From positions 1 through 54,973 of the forward strand of contig JAEZHK010000061.1 of assembly GCA_023416655.1 (NCBI GenBank): DNA of 54,973 nucleotides. The letters run 5' to 3'. The stretch comes from Bacillota bacterium. Lineage in GTDB: Bacteria > Bacillota > Clostridia > Christensenellales > Aristaeellaceae. Position numbers and translations under genes: made by a program. This document shows, piece after piece, positions 16,080 to 24,612 of this stretch (its first letter is position 1; the number at the start of each line of letters is the position of its first letter). A model generated the notes under the pieces. That model saw only the letters and a program-made list of their open reading frames with translations. It made no database searches and was not told the origin of the DNA.

Positions 16080-17519
16080 ATGATGAACGCACATCGATTG
16101 ATCCCCCATAAAATCCGTGATGCGGTTGCCGCGGTCCCGCGCCTGGTCCGAGGACGGATGACGCCGTCCCGGATCATCGCGCTGGGTTTTCTTGCGGTGA
16201 TCCTTTCGGGCGCGCTGCTATTGAGCCTTCCCGTTTCCCACGCCTCCGGCAACTCCGTTTCCCCGCTGGATGCACTTTTTACCTCCACCTCAGCGGTGTG
16301 CGTGACGGGTCTTGTGACCGTCACGACGGCCACCACCTGGAGCCTCTTTGGAAAATGGGTCATCCTGCTCCTCATTCAGGTCGGCGGCCTGGGGCTGACG
16401 ACGCTGTTCACGCTGGCCGTCGTGCAGATGGGCCGGAGGGTGACGCTCAAGGAACGGCTGACCCTGCAGGCTACGTTCAACGTGAGCGACCTGAGCGGCC
16501 TGGTGCGCCTGTTGCTGCTCGTCATCCGGGGAACGCTCGCGGTGGAGGGCATCGGCGCGGCGTGCCTCACGGGCTTCTTTCTGGGACAGGGCATGCCTTT
16601 TGCGAAAGCCGCCTTCTTCGGCGTGTTCCACGCCATCTCCGCCTTCTGCAACGCGGGGTTCGACCTCATTGGCGACATGGGTTTCATCCCGTATTCGGGG
16701 ATGGTGTTTTTCAACCTCATCATCACAACCCTCATCATCCTGGGCGGCATCGGTTTCGTCGTCTGGGGTGAATTCTACGGGATCGTCCGGTACCGCCTGA
16801 CGAGGGGAAGAGCGCACAGGGTGCGGCTTTCGATGCATTCAAAGCTGGTACTCGCCTCCACGGCGGCGCTTTTACTCGTCGGCACAGTCTACTTCCTCGC
16901 GAATGAATTCTCGAACCCGGGTACGCTGGGGCCGATGCCCTTTGGCGAGAAGCTGCTGGCGGCCTGGTTCCAGTCGGTCACGCTGCGCACGGCGGGCTTC
17001 TTCACCATCCCGCAGGGCGCGCTTGAGGAAGGGTCAAAGCTCTTCAGCAGCGTGCTGATGCTGATCGGCGGCTCGCCCGGCGGCACCGCGGGCGGCATGA
17101 AGACGGTCACGTTCGCGGTTCTCATCCTCTCCGCCTGGAACACGATTCTGGGCAAGAGCCGCGTGAACCTCTTCGGGCGGACGATGGGGCTGGAATCGCT
17201 TCAGAAGGCGCTGACGGTCGCGCTGGCGATGGTGTTTCTCTGGTTTTGCGCTTCGCTGGCGCTGTCCTTCACCGAAGCGGCCAGCGCGTTCAAACACACG
17301 GCGCTGGACATCCTGTTTGAGACCGCGTCGGCGCTGGGCACGGTCGGCGTGACCACGGGGATCACGCCGTTCCTGTCGGCCGCGGGCAAGGTGATCCTGA
17401 TCCTTTGCATGTACATCGGGCGGATCGGCCCGCTGACGCTGGTCGTCTCGGTCTCGCGCCGCGGCGACAACGCCGGCGAGCGCATCCGGTATCCGAGCGA
17501 AGACGTACTGATTGGCTGA
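16080..17519 (+). CDS. ktrB: KtrB/TrkH-family potassium channel subunit
   Basis: 479 residues with the four-fold repeated membrane-pore-membrane layout of the family. Selectivity-filter glycine regions are visible: SAVCVTGLV, AFCNAGFD, RTAGFF and ALGTVGVTTG. KtrB forms a dimer that sits on the KtrA ring and takes up K+, usually with Na+. The ATG at 16080 lies where transcription is expected to begin; a downstream ATG at 16158, preceded by a short-spaced GAGG, would still leave the full conserved part. Followed after 19 bp by ktrA. Confidence 0.93.
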   Translation: MMNAHRLIPHKIRDAVAAVPRLVRGRMTPSRIIALGFLAVILSGALLLSLPVSHASGNSVSPLDALFTSTSAVCVTGLVTVTTATTWSLFGKWVILLLIQVGGLGLTTLFTLAVVQMGRRVTLKERLTLQATFNVSDLSGLVRLLLLVIRGTLAVEGIGAACLTGFFLGQGMPFAKAAFFGVFHAISAFCNAGFDLIGDMGFIPYSGMVFFNLIITTLIILGGIGFVVWGEFYGIVRYRLTRGRAHRVRLSMHSKLVLASTAALLLVGTVYFLANEFSNPGTLGPMPFGEKLLAAWFQSVTLRTAGFFTIPQGALEEGSKLFSSVLMLIGGSPGGTAGGMKTVTFAVLILSAWNTILGKSRVNLFGRTMGLESLQKALTVALAMVFLWFCASLALSFTEAASAFKHTALDILFETASALGTVGVTTGITPFLSAAGKVILILCMYIGRIGPLTLVVSVSRRGDNAGERIRYPSEDVLIG

Positions 17520-17538
17520 CGCGAAAGGCGGAAAGAGT

Positions 17539-18186
17539 ATGCGGAAAATCAAGATTGGCAAGGACACCCAGTTCGCGATTTTGGGCATGAGCAAGTTCGG
17601 CCGCGCGATGGCCGCGACCCTGTACGAAAACGGATACAATGTGCTTTGCTGCGACGAAAGCGAAAGCGCGGTGCACGAGGCCGCTGAGTACGCCACCCAC
17701 GTCGTGCAGGCGGACGCCTCCGACAAGGCGGTGCTTCTGAAGCTGGGCATCACCAACTTCGACGTGGTGGTTATCGCCTTCGGCGAGGACTTCGAGGCCG
17801 CCGCCGTCACCGCCACAATCCTGAAGGAATTGAAGGTGCCCTACATCATCGCCAAGGCCAACGGCCTCAGGCAAAAGATGATCCTGGAGTCCATCGGCGC
17901 GGACCACGTGATCCTCCCCGAGCGCGAGATGGGCGAGCGCTTCGCCTACAGCCTCATCACCAACGATTTTATGGAGTCGATCCACCGTTCCGACCGGTAC
18001 GACATCATCGAGACGAGACCGCAGCCCGAATGGGTCGGGAAGTCGCTGGGCAATCTGCGCCTGCGGCAGACGGAGCGGCTGAACCTGCTCATCATCATCC
18101 GGGATGGCGAGCTTCTGGAAGAGGTGGGCGCGCAAACGGTGCTGCAGGCGAACGACGACCTGATCGCGTTGAAATCCAAGGGTTGA
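17539..18186 (+). CDS. ktrA: KtrA/TrkA-family potassium uptake regulator
   Basis: 215 residues: an RCK-N Rossmann domain (about 1-135) with nucleotide loop GMSKFGRAMA and the acidic end of strand 2 in CCDESE, then an RCK-C domain (about 140-215). It forms the cytoplasmic ring that gates KtrB in response to ATP/ADP and, in B. subtilis, cyclic-di-AMP at RCK-C. The ATG at 17539 has GGAAAGAG upstream. Operon partner of ktrB. Confidence 0.93.
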   Translation: MRKIKIGKDTQFAILGMSKFGRAMAATLYENGYNVLCCDESESAVHEAAEYATHVVQADASDKAVLLKLGITNFDVVVIAFGEDFEAAAVTATILKELKVPYIIAKANGLRQKMILESIGADHVILPEREMGERFAYSLITNDFMESIHRSDRYDIIETRPQPEWVGKSLGNLRLRQTERLNLLIIIRDGELLEEVGAQTVLQANDDLIALKSKG

Positions 18187-18200
18187 TGAACATAGTAACC

Positions 18201-18230
18201 AGCGCCTTCCGGCGGCCGCCGGAAGGCGCT
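18201..18230. terminator. Palindromic hairpin between converging genes
   Basis: A 30-bp perfect palindrome (arms AGCGCCTTCCGG and complement) between ktrA and the converging MBL gene. Its symmetry lets it act on both strands, though neither side has a strong T run. Confidence 0.65.
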
Positions 18231-18246
18231 GTTCTGGTATCGGACC

Positions 18247-19110
18247 CTAGATTTCCATCCCGTCGTAGCCGACGAGGATCGGGATACCCACATCCCGTGC
18301 GTCGTAGAACGCCTGCATTTTCTCGTGGGTCAGCGAATGCTTGTGGTTGATGTGGGTGACGACCACGCAGGAGGACGCGCCCAGCGTGCCCTGTTCAAGG
18401 AGCCGCCGGGTCACCGCCAGAACGCCCGCGCAGCCCATGTGCCCGTCCGTCCGCTCCTCCAGAAAGTAGGGCATATCGCCGAAGGTGCCCTCCACCACCA
18501 GGTGGTCCACAGGAACGCCCCGGAGGAATTCGAACGTCTCCTCCAGAAAGTATCCGGTGTCGGTGGCGTAGAGAAGCGTCTTCCCGTCGGAAAGCCCTAC
18601 AAGATAGTTGACCGAGAATTCGCCCTCGCCGTAGCCGCTGTGGTTGCCCCTGAGCGGCGTAACCTTGAGCCCGCCCGCGGTGAACGGCCTCAAAAAGTCC
18701 ACCGGGACCAGGCGGTAGCAGGGCTCGTAGGTGAGCGAAGAATATTCGTAGGGCGCCGTGGCTCGGGACAGCCATTCGCAGCCCGCGCGGGACACGTACA
18801 CATTCACAGGCTGTTCCGCGCCTTGAAGCGCCATCGCGCGCATGTCCAGCTCCGGAAACGCCAGATGGTCCGCGTGGGTGTGGGTGATCAGAAGGTCCGT
18901 CAGGGTCGTCAGGTCGTTGCCCAGCACCACCGACTGGTAGAACTGGTCCGGGCCGAAGTCGATCTGCACGGCGGGGCTTACGCGAAAGCAGCTCCGGGAG
19001 CGGGTGTCCTTGCCGCGGCTGGCCCTCGCGCCTTCGCAGACCGGACACCGGCACATGGGGCTGGGGATGGCTTCCGCGGCACCGCTGCCGATCATGCGCA
19101 TCCTGTGCAT
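18247..19110 (-). CDS. MBL-fold metallohydrolase, PhnP-like
   Basis: 287 residues. The metal motif is THTHADH, with further ligands in GNHSGYG, YATDTGY and VVTHINH. An N-terminal CRCPVCEGAR supplies the extra zinc-binding cysteines seen in PhnP-type cyclic phosphodiesterases and PqqB relatives. There is no phn or pqq operon here, so the substrate is unknown; phosphodiesterase or related hydrolase activity is the best guess. GGGAGG lies eight bases before the ATG. It follows the EamA transporter gene by 14 bp, so the two are cotranscribed. Confidence 0.86.
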   Translation of the reverse strand: MHRMRMIGSGAAEAIPSPMCRCPVCEGARASRGKDTRSRSCFRVSPAVQIDFGPDQFYQSVVLGNDLTTLTDLLITHTHADHLAFPELDMRAMALQGAEQPVNVYVSRAGCEWLSRATAPYEYSSLTYEPCYRLVPVDFLRPFTAGGLKVTPLRGNHSGYGEGEFSVNYLVGLSDGKTLLYATDTGYFLEETFEFLRGVPVDHLVVEGTFGDMPYFLEERTDGHMGCAGVLAVTRRLLEQGTLGASSCVVVTHINHKHSLTHEKMQAFYDARDVGIPILVGYDGMEI

Positions 19111-19124
19111 GTCCGTCGCCTCCC

Positions 19125-20060
19125 CTACGCTTTATCCGCTGTGGATTCCCCGGCGCGGAGCGATTGCCGCTTCCAGTCCATCCAGAAATACCAGGCCACC
19201 GCGACGAGGATCATCGCGCCGCCGAGGAGTGTGTACCGCCCGGGCGCTTCACGCATGATCAGGAAGACCAGAAGCGGCCCCGTGATCACCTCGGCCAGCA
19301 TGCCGATGGACACGGTGGCGGCGCTGAGGCTCTTGAGCGCGTAGTTCGCCAGCGAGTGGCCCAACAGGTTGCACATCACCGCGAGGCCCAGCGCGGCCCC
19401 AACCGTCTTCAAGGCAAAGCCAGAGAGCGGCAGGCGGGCGGCCAGCGCGGTGATCAGTGTCGCGAGAAACGCGGCCGCATACAAGACCAGCGTGTACGAG
19501 AAGTTGTCCACCTTCCGGCGCACGAAGCGCCCGCACATGAAGTACCCCGCCTGCGTGAGCGACGCGCCCAGCGCGAAGAGGTTGCCCAGCGTGCTGGTCT
19601 TGCTCCAGCCCAGGTTGCACACCAGCACGCCCGCGAAAGCCAGCGCCATCGCGAGGAAACCCGCGGCGGGTACGCGCTCTTTAAAAAGGAACATCGCGCC
19701 CAGCGCGGTGAAGAACAGGTACGTGCTCCAGATCGTCGCGGCGGCCAGCGCGTCGGTGTATTTCAGCGCGAAGACCCAGCAGGCGAAGTGCGCGCCCAAG
19801 AGCACCCCGGACAAAAGCGACAGCCGGAACTCACGCCGGGGCATGCGCACACAGAGCGGCTGGCGCGTTATCAGCGCGTAGGTGATCATCAAGAGGAGCG
19901 TAAAGCCCAGCCGCTGCGCGTTGATCCACATGGGGTGCATCCCCTCGTACAGCGCGAACTTGTTGAGCACCGAGGAAAACGCCGTGCCGATCATGGCGAC
20001 GCCGAGCGCCAGCTTGCCTTTGAATTCTCCGGACGCAACTTTCGGGAGGTTCGTGCTCAT
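19125..20060 (-). CDS. EamA/DMT-family transporter
   Basis: 311 residues with about ten membrane segments in two EamA repeats. The family includes exporters of amino acids, sugars and other metabolites; substrate unknown. The ATG at 20060 (MSTNLPK) follows AAGGT; the TTG-initiated extension upstream has no ribosome binding site. First gene of a two-gene unit with the MBL hydrolase. Confidence 0.88.
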   Translation of the reverse strand: MSTNLPKVASGEFKGKLALGVAMIGTAFSSVLNKFALYEGMHPMWINAQRLGFTLLLMITYALITRQPLCVRMPRREFRLSLLSGVLLGAHFACWVFALKYTDALAAATIWSTYLFFTALGAMFLFKERVPAAGFLAMALAFAGVLVCNLGWSKTSTLGNLFALGASLTQAGYFMCGRFVRRKVDNFSYTLVLYAAAFLATLITALAARLPLSGFALKTVGAALGLAVMCNLLGHSLANYALKSLSAATVSIGMLAEVITGPLLVFLIMREAPGRYTLLGGAMILVAVAWYFWMDWKRQSLRAGESTADKA

Positions 20061-20150
20061 CGGGGCGCGACCTTCTCTCCTGAACTTTTCCAAGGGAATC
20101 TGGCAGCATTGTAGCGCGGCGTCGTTAAATGTACTATCACAACATAAGAA

Positions 20151-20174
20151 ATCCGGGCGTTTGGCCCGGATTTT
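20151..20174. terminator. Bidirectional terminator
   Basis: Stem ATCCGGGC (20151-20158) pairs with GCCCGGAT (20164-20171). TTTT follows on the plus strand and TTTCTT on the minus strand, where it ends the His-rich gene that stops at 20194. Confidence 0.75.
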
Positions 20175-20193
20175 GCGGCATCCGCTTCAAAAA

Positions 20194-20700
20194 TCAATGC
20201 CCGTGGTGATGCTTTCCCTTGCAGCCGCACGGGGCCTCGTCGCCGTGCCCGTGATGGCCATGGCAGTCATGGTGGTCATGATTCTCATGATGCTCATGAT
20301 GCTCATGATGCTCATGGTGTTCATGACGGTCATGATGGCCGTGATGCCCGTGCCGATCTTCGCACCCGGATTCCATGCCCGCCCATGCCTTTTCGATGAG
20401 CGCGCCCAACTGTGCCTTTTCTTCCGCGCTCAACGCGTCGAGCGTGCCCTCGCCGTGCCGGATCGCGCGGGAGACGGCCCTGAGCGTGTCGGCAAGCCTA
20501 ACGTCTCCCGAAGCCGCGTCCTGCCTGCGCGTGTTCTCCGCCATGTTCATGGGATCGTCCTGAGGATGGTCCTTCTTGTCCTTCTTCTTTCCGCCCGGCA
20601 GCATGCCCGTCTTGGCATAAGCCTCGCCCACATGGCAACGGGGCGTGGCCAGGTCGCACTTTTTGCGGCATCCGGGGCAGATGCCCGTAACCATTTCCAT
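20194..20700 (-). CDS. His-rich, Cys-rich putative metal-binding protein
   Basis: 168 residues, no signal peptide or membrane segment. The N-terminus has a compact cysteine cluster (CPGCRKKCDLATPRC), followed by a Lys/Asp-rich stretch, a helical middle, and a tail from about residue 115 with about 30 histidines in HEHHEHH-type units, ending in CGCKGKHHHGH. Both ends look able to bind metal; storage, buffering or delivery of Ni, Zn, Co or Fe would fit. A Fur-like box overlaps its promoter. GGAGG lies seven bases before the ATG. I do not recognise a named family. The nickel operon starts 4 kb away. Confidence 0.8.
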   Translation of the reverse strand: MEMVTGICPGCRKKCDLATPRCHVGEAYAKTGMLPGGKKKDKKDHPQDDPMNMAENTRRQDAASGDVRLADTLRAVSRAIRHGEGTLDALSAEEKAQLGALIEKAWAGMESGCEDRHGHHGHHDRHEHHEHHEHHEHHENHDHHDCHGHHGHGDEAPCGCKGKHHHGH

Positions 20701-20732
20701 ACCATATCCTCCACCGCGTCGTGCGGCACATT

Positions 20733-20751
20733 CTTATTGATAATCATTACC
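20733..20751. promoter_or_regulatory. Fur-family operator
   Basis: Matches 15 of 19 positions of the classical Fur box (GATAATGATAATCATTATC), with an unbroken TTGATAATCATTA centre (20737-20749). In the 7-1-7 form the left half TGATAAT is perfect. It lies about 35 bp upstream of the His-rich gene, where a repressor would block transcription. Fur fits better than Zur or PerR consensus, but these boxes overlap in form. Confidence 0.7.
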
Positions 20752-20851
20752 CGCGCAGCCGCGAGCGAAAAGCCTTTCGCGCCCGCGTGCCGAAGTTTTA
20801 CGCGGCTGTGGTTATTGAAAACCGGTTCATACCGGATTTACCGCCGCTCTG

Positions 20852-20880
20852 TGGACAAGCGCGCGCTTCTGCGGTACAAT
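20852..20880 (+). promoter_or_regulatory. Promoter of tcdA
   Basis: TGGACA (20852-20857), 17-bp spacer, TACAAT (20875-20880). Confidence 0.65.
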
Positions 20881-20932
20881 GGGGCGGCTGAATAAAATCT
20901 CGCCTCCGGGCGTTTTTCTATGGGAGCGGAAC

Positions 20933-21718
20933 ATGCTGAATCAATTCGCAAGGACGGAACTGGTCTTCGGGCAGGAGGCCATGGAAAAGCTCCGGCGCTG
21001 CCGCGTGGCGGTGTTCGGCGTCGGCGGCGTGGGCGGCTACGCGGTGGAGGCGCTCGCCCGCAGCGGCGTCGGCGCGCTGGACCTGATCGACGACGACAAG
21101 ATCTGCCTGACCAACCTGAACCGCCAGCTCCACGCCACCCATTCGTCCATCGGCCGCCTGAAGGTGGACGTGGCCGAGGAGCGCGTCAAGGACATCTGCC
21201 GGGAGACCGTCGTACATAAGCACGCGTGCTTTTTCATGCCGGAAACCGCGGACCGGTTCGACTTCACGCAGTACGACTACGTGATCGACGCGATCGACAC
21301 CGTCAAGGGCAAGCTGGAGATCGTCATGCGGGCAAAGCAGGCGGGCGTTCCGGTCATCTCCTGTATGGGCGCGGGCAACAAGCTGGACCCGACCCTGTTC
21401 CGCGTGGCGGACATCTACGATACGAAGGTCTGCCCGCTGGCGCGGGTCATGAGGACGGAACTCAAAAAGCGCGGCGTCGAAAGCCTGAAGGTGGTCTATT
21501 CGGAGGAAGCCCCGGTCAGGCCGAAGGAGAACTTGGCGATCTCCTGCCGCGTGCACTGCGTCTGCCCGCCCGGCACGGCCCGGAAGTGCACCGTCCGGCG
21601 GGACATCCCCGGCTCCACCGCCTTCGTGCCGTCGGTGGCGGGGCTGATCCTGGCGGGCGAGGTGGTCAAGGACCTGACAGGATTTCCGCGGCAATCCAAA
21701 GGACATGCCGGACGGTAA
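20933..21718 (+). CDS. tcdA: tRNA threonylcarbamoyladenosine dehydratase
   Basis: 261 residues of the ThiF/E1-like family. ATP-binding glycine loop GVGGVGGYAVE near residue 25, the acidic residues of LIDDDKICLTNLNRQ, and a cysteine-rich later region (HCVCPPGTARKC) fit TcdA/CsdL. The enzyme uses ATP to cyclise t6A37 of ANN-decoding tRNAs to ct6A. The ATG at 20933 has GGGAG upstream. Monocistronic with its own promoter and a strong terminator. Confidence 0.9.
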   Translation: MLNQFARTELVFGQEAMEKLRRCRVAVFGVGGVGGYAVEALARSGVGALDLIDDDKICLTNLNRQLHATHSSIGRLKVDVAEERVKDICRETVVHKHACFFMPETADRFDFTQYDYVIDAIDTVKGKLEIVMRAKQAGVPVISCMGAGNKLDPTLFRVADIYDTKVCPLARVMRTELKKRGVESLKVVYSEEAPVRPKENLAISCRVHCVCPPGTARKCTVRRDIPGSTAFVPSVAGLILAGEVVKDLTGFPRQSKGHAGR

Positions 21719-21742
21719 TCTCGCCAGATATAGATAAAACAG

Positions 21743-21780
21743 AACCGTTCCCAGCGACATGCGCGCCGGGAACGGTTTTT
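21743..21780 (+). terminator. Intrinsic terminator of tcdA
   Basis: AACCGTTCCC (21743-21752) pairs with GGGAACGGTT (21768-21777), followed by a run of T. Confidence 0.92.
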
Positions 21781-21819
21781 CATGAACCACCGGGGACATT
21801 ATCCCCTGCCGCACCCATT

Positions 21820-23166
21820 TTATCGAGCATTGATCTCGTTATCCTGAGGCACGTGGTCGGTCATCGTGCCGTCAAAATAGCTGGCGTAGGCGGACATGTC
21901 AAAGTAGCCGGTGCCCGTCAGGCCGAAGAGGATGACCTTTTCTTCTCCCGTCTCGCGGCACTTCACCGCCTCGTCGATGGCGCAGCGGATGGCGTGGGAG
22001 GATTCCGGCGCGGGCAGGATGGTCTCAAGCCGTGCGAACTTCACCGCCGCGTCGAACACCTGCGTCTGCTCGTAGGCCACCGCCTCCATGAAGCCGTCAT
22101 GGTAGAGTTTGGAGAGCATCGGCGCCATGCCGTGGTAGCGGAGCCCGCCCGCGTGGTTGGGCGACGGGATGAACTGCGAGCCGAGGGTGTACATCTTGGC
22201 CATCGGCGTGATCATGCCTGTGTCGCAGAAATCGTACTCGAACCGACCGCGGGTGAGCGACGGGCAGGACGCGGGCTCTACGGCGACAAATCGCGTATCG
22301 GGGCGCTTTCCGGTCAGCTTATCCCGCATGAACGGCGCGATCAGGCCGCCGAGGTTGCTGCCGCCGCCCGCGCAGCCGATGACGACGTCCGGGTACTCGC
22401 CGAATTCCTCCAGCGCCGTGTAGCTCTCAAGGCCGATCACCGACTGGTGCAGCAGCACCTGGTTCAAAACCGAGCCCAGCACGTAGCGGCAGTCCGGGGT
22501 GGTCACGGCCTTTTCCACGGCCTCGGAGATCGCGCAGCCCAGGCTCCCCGTGGTCTGCGGGTCCTTGGCGAGGATCGCGCGCCCGGCGTTCGTGGTGTCG
22601 CTGGGGCTGGCAATGACCCTGGCCCCGAAGGTGCGCATTACTTCCTTGCGGTAGGGCTTCTGGTCGTAGGAGCCGCGGACCATAAAGACCGTCAGGTCCA
22701 GCCCGAAGGCCGCGCAGGCTTCGGACAGTGCCGTGCCCCACTGGCCCGCGCCGGTCTCGGTGGTGAGGGCGGTCATGCCCTGCGCCTTGGCGTAGTAGGC
22801 CTGCGCCAGCGCGGAATTGAGCTTGTGGCTGCCGGAGGTGTTGTTGCCCTCGAACTTGTAGTAGATGTGCGCGGGGGTCTGAAGCTCCTGCTCAAGCCGA
22901 TAGGCGCGGATCAGCGGCGAGGGCCGGTAGATCCGGTACATGTCGAGGATGGGTCTCGGGATCTCAAACTCCGGCGTGTCGTTGTCCAGTTCCTGACGGA
23001 TCAGCTCGTCGCAAAATACGGGCTGAAGTTCTTCAAACGTGATGGGCTGACGGGTGCCGGGGTTGATGAGCGGCTCCGGCTTTTCCACCATCGCGGAGCG
23101 CAGGTTGTACCAGGCTTTGGGCAGCTTCTCCTCCGGCAGGTAGTAGCGATACGGGATGTTCTTCAT
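21820..23166 (-). CDS. trpB: Tryptophan synthase beta chain, TrpB2 type
   Basis: 448 residues, the longer TrpB2-like form. The PLP lysine is in NNTSGSHKLNSA, the catalytic glutamate region is TETGAGQWG, and the phosphate-binding GCAGGGSNLGG is intact. It joins indole and serine to make tryptophan. No trpA or other trp gene is nearby; TrpB2 enzymes often occur alone and may use free indole, for example salvaged from the environment (inference). GGAGGG precedes the ATG at 23166. Expression is governed by the tryptophan T-box directly upstream; the in-frame codons up to 23406 are leader RNA, not protein. Confidence 0.95.
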   Translation of the reverse strand: MKNIPYRYYLPEEKLPKAWYNLRSAMVEKPEPLINPGTRQPITFEELQPVFCDELIRQELDNDTPEFEIPRPILDMYRIYRPSPLIRAYRLEQELQTPAHIYYKFEGNNTSGSHKLNSALAQAYYAKAQGMTALTTETGAGQWGTALSEACAAFGLDLTVFMVRGSYDQKPYRKEVMRTFGARVIASPSDTTNAGRAILAKDPQTTGSLGCAISEAVEKAVTTPDCRYVLGSVLNQVLLHQSVIGLESYTALEEFGEYPDVVIGCAGGGSNLGGLIAPFMRDKLTGKRPDTRFVAVEPASCPSLTRGRFEYDFCDTGMITPMAKMYTLGSQFIPSPNHAGGLRYHGMAPMLSKLYHDGFMEAVAYEQTQVFDAAVKFARLETILPAPESSHAIRCAIDEAVKCRETGEEKVILFGLTGTGYFDMSAYASYFDGTMTDHVPQDNEINAR

Positions 23167-23205
23167 GGGTCCGCCCTCCTTTTCAAAATGTGCCGGTTGC
23201 GGGCA

Positions 23206-23468
23206 ATAAAAACAGTCTGCCCCAATTCCATGGGACAGACTGTACGTCTGCGATACCACCCGTGTTGCCTTTCGGCCGCTCGCTTTCGCATACCAGCATA
23301 TGCGCTTCGATGATAACGGATGAAGCTCCCGTCGGATACTAACGGCTTTCACCGCTCGCTCCGCCCTCGGCGGTCCATTCGGCGCATCCCCGGTTGCCGC
23401 ACTCACACCACCGGCGGCTCTCTGAGAATCGGGAAACGGCGCGTACTAATCCGCGTCACAGGTTTATT
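23206..23468 (-). promoter_or_regulatory. Tryptophan-specific T-box riboswitch leader
   Basis: Minus-strand leader of trpB. It contains the stem I consensus parts (GCGGATTAGTA, AGAG, GGTGGTGTGAG), a specifier loop GAATGGACC with the UGG tryptophan codon at 23377-23375, and the 14-base T-box motif AACACGGGTGGTATCGC near 23267-23251. A terminator follows: ACAGTCTGTCCC pairs with GGGGCAGACTGT (23212-23242), then TTTTTAT. Uncharged tRNA-Trp should pair with UGG and with the T-box bulge to favour the antiterminator. Confidence 0.95.
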
Positions 23469-23474
23469 GAGTAG

Positions 23475-23502
23475 ATTATAGCATCTGCGCGAATCGTGTC
23501 AA
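23475..23502 (-). promoter_or_regulatory. Promoter of the T-box/trpB transcript
   Basis: TTGACA (23502-23497), 16-bp spacer, extended TGCTATAAT with the hexamer at 23480-23475. Transcription should start near 23468. Confidence 0.85.
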
Positions 23503-23534
23503 GATGCGCCGACACAATTAACATTACACATCCA

Positions 23535-24455
23535 TCAGAGCGTCAGCTCAAAGTATTCCATGGTGGACGTGGTCTCAAACCCGCAGGATTCGTACAGGCG
23601 CAGCGCGTTTTTGTTTTCGGTCGCCACCTGCAGCATGACCTCCCCCGCGCCCGCGGCCCGGAGCCGCCGGGCACTTTCCAGCAGGATCGCGCGCCCCAGC
23701 CCCTTCCCCCGCTGTTCCGGCAATACGCCAAGGCCGAAGATGCCGCCCAAGCTGCCAATGAGCTGCAAATGCGTCTTGCCCACGATCTCTCCGCCCGCTT
23801 CCGCCAGGAAGATGGTCATGCCGCGCTGTTCTTCCACCTCGGGCAGAAGCGGCTCGCTTTCCGTTTCCTCCCCGCTCCCTAACTCATCTCCGAAGTAGAT
23901 GGCGTTCTGCCGGGCCACCTCTCCGGCATCGGCGTTCATCGCCTTGCGAAAGGCGACGCCCCCCTCCGGCCAGGCGGCGAAGGCCGCTTCGTTTTGAAGG
24001 TACATTTCGTATTCCGCGTGATGGTACAACGCGCCCGTTTTCTTCACAAATTCCTGCCCGGATGCCGACCGTCCGTCCGAGAGGAGGAGCGCGCATTTCA
24101 CGCCCCTTCGCCGCCACTCGGAGAGCGCCAGGTTGTGAAGCGCCCGGAAAATCCCCTGTCGGCGATAATCCGGGTGCACCATGCCCATGGCCTCGGGCGG
24201 CATCCCCGCGCCGCCGAAGCAATTGACGCCCAGGTAGCCGACGAGCCGGTCGCCGTCGTAGGCCATGAATTCGTCGAGGTTCCAGGTTTTATTCTCCGGC
24301 CTGCCCTGCGCGGCTGCGCCCAGCTTGTAGTCCAGCTCCAGTTTGAAGGCGGTGCCGTCCGCTTCGGCGCACGCCGCCTCGAGGCCCGCAATCGCCTTCG
24401 CGTCCTCCGCGTCCAGTATGCCCTTCAGCTTGAACCAGGGGTAGCTCAGCTTCAT
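23535..24455 (-). CDS. Tandem GNAT-family acetyltransferase
   Basis: About 306 residues with two GNAT folds. The first (about 1-150) has the acetyl-CoA loop region HPDYRRQGIFRALH; the second (about 160-306) has LPEQRGKGLGRAILLE followed by ATENKNALRLYESCGFE. Both loops look intact, although in two-domain GNATs often one is inactive. Substrate unknown. Two adjacent ATG codons compete; I choose 24455, seven bases after AAGGA. Confidence 0.87.
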   Translation of the reverse strand: MKLSYPWFKLKGILDAEDAKAIAGLEAACAEADGTAFKLELDYKLGAAAQGRPENKTWNLDEFMAYDGDRLVGYLGVNCFGGAGMPPEAMGMVHPDYRRQGIFRALHNLALSEWRRRGVKCALLLSDGRSASGQEFVKKTGALYHHAEYEMYLQNEAAFAAWPEGGVAFRKAMNADAGEVARQNAIYFGDELGSGEETESEPLLPEVEEQRGMTIFLAEAGGEIVGKTHLQLIGSLGGIFGLGVLPEQRGKGLGRAILLESARRLRAAGAGEVMLQVATENKNALRLYESCGFETTSTMEYFELTL

Positions 24456-24552
24456 CATTTCGTCCTTCGCGATGGATTTCCCGCGCGGGCGATTTACGCG
24501 CCTGGCGGCATCTGATTCTACCACAATTCTCCGCGAAATGCTCACCCGACCC

Positions 24553-24590
24553 GGCGCCGCCCGGAAAATTCCGCAGAATTTTTAGGCGCC
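24553..24590 (+). repeat. Folded intergenic element, copy A core
   Basis: Outer stem GGCGCC (24553-24558), unpaired GCCCG, inner stem GAAAATTC (24564-24571), loop CGCA, inner return GAATTTTT, unpaired A, outer return GGCGCC (24585-24590). The same plan with different but paired stems occurs at 35679-35720 and on the minus strand at 39890-39928. A pyrimidine-rich linker containing GTTCTCCTC (24591-24612) and a long hairpin follow. Lies between the divergent GNAT and cbiM genes. Confidence 0.8.
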
Positions 24591-24612
24591 GTTCGTTCCT
24601 CGTTCTCCTCAC

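Noticed and set aside
20277..20345. Short CATGAT-type tandem repeat as CRISPR or microsatellite
   Set aside because: The repeats are the codons of the His-rich tail (HEHH units) in an intact reading frame.
23167..23406. N-terminal extension of TrpB by 80 residues
   Set aside because: This stretch is the T-box leader with its terminator, and a strong ribosome binding site stands before the ATG at 23166.
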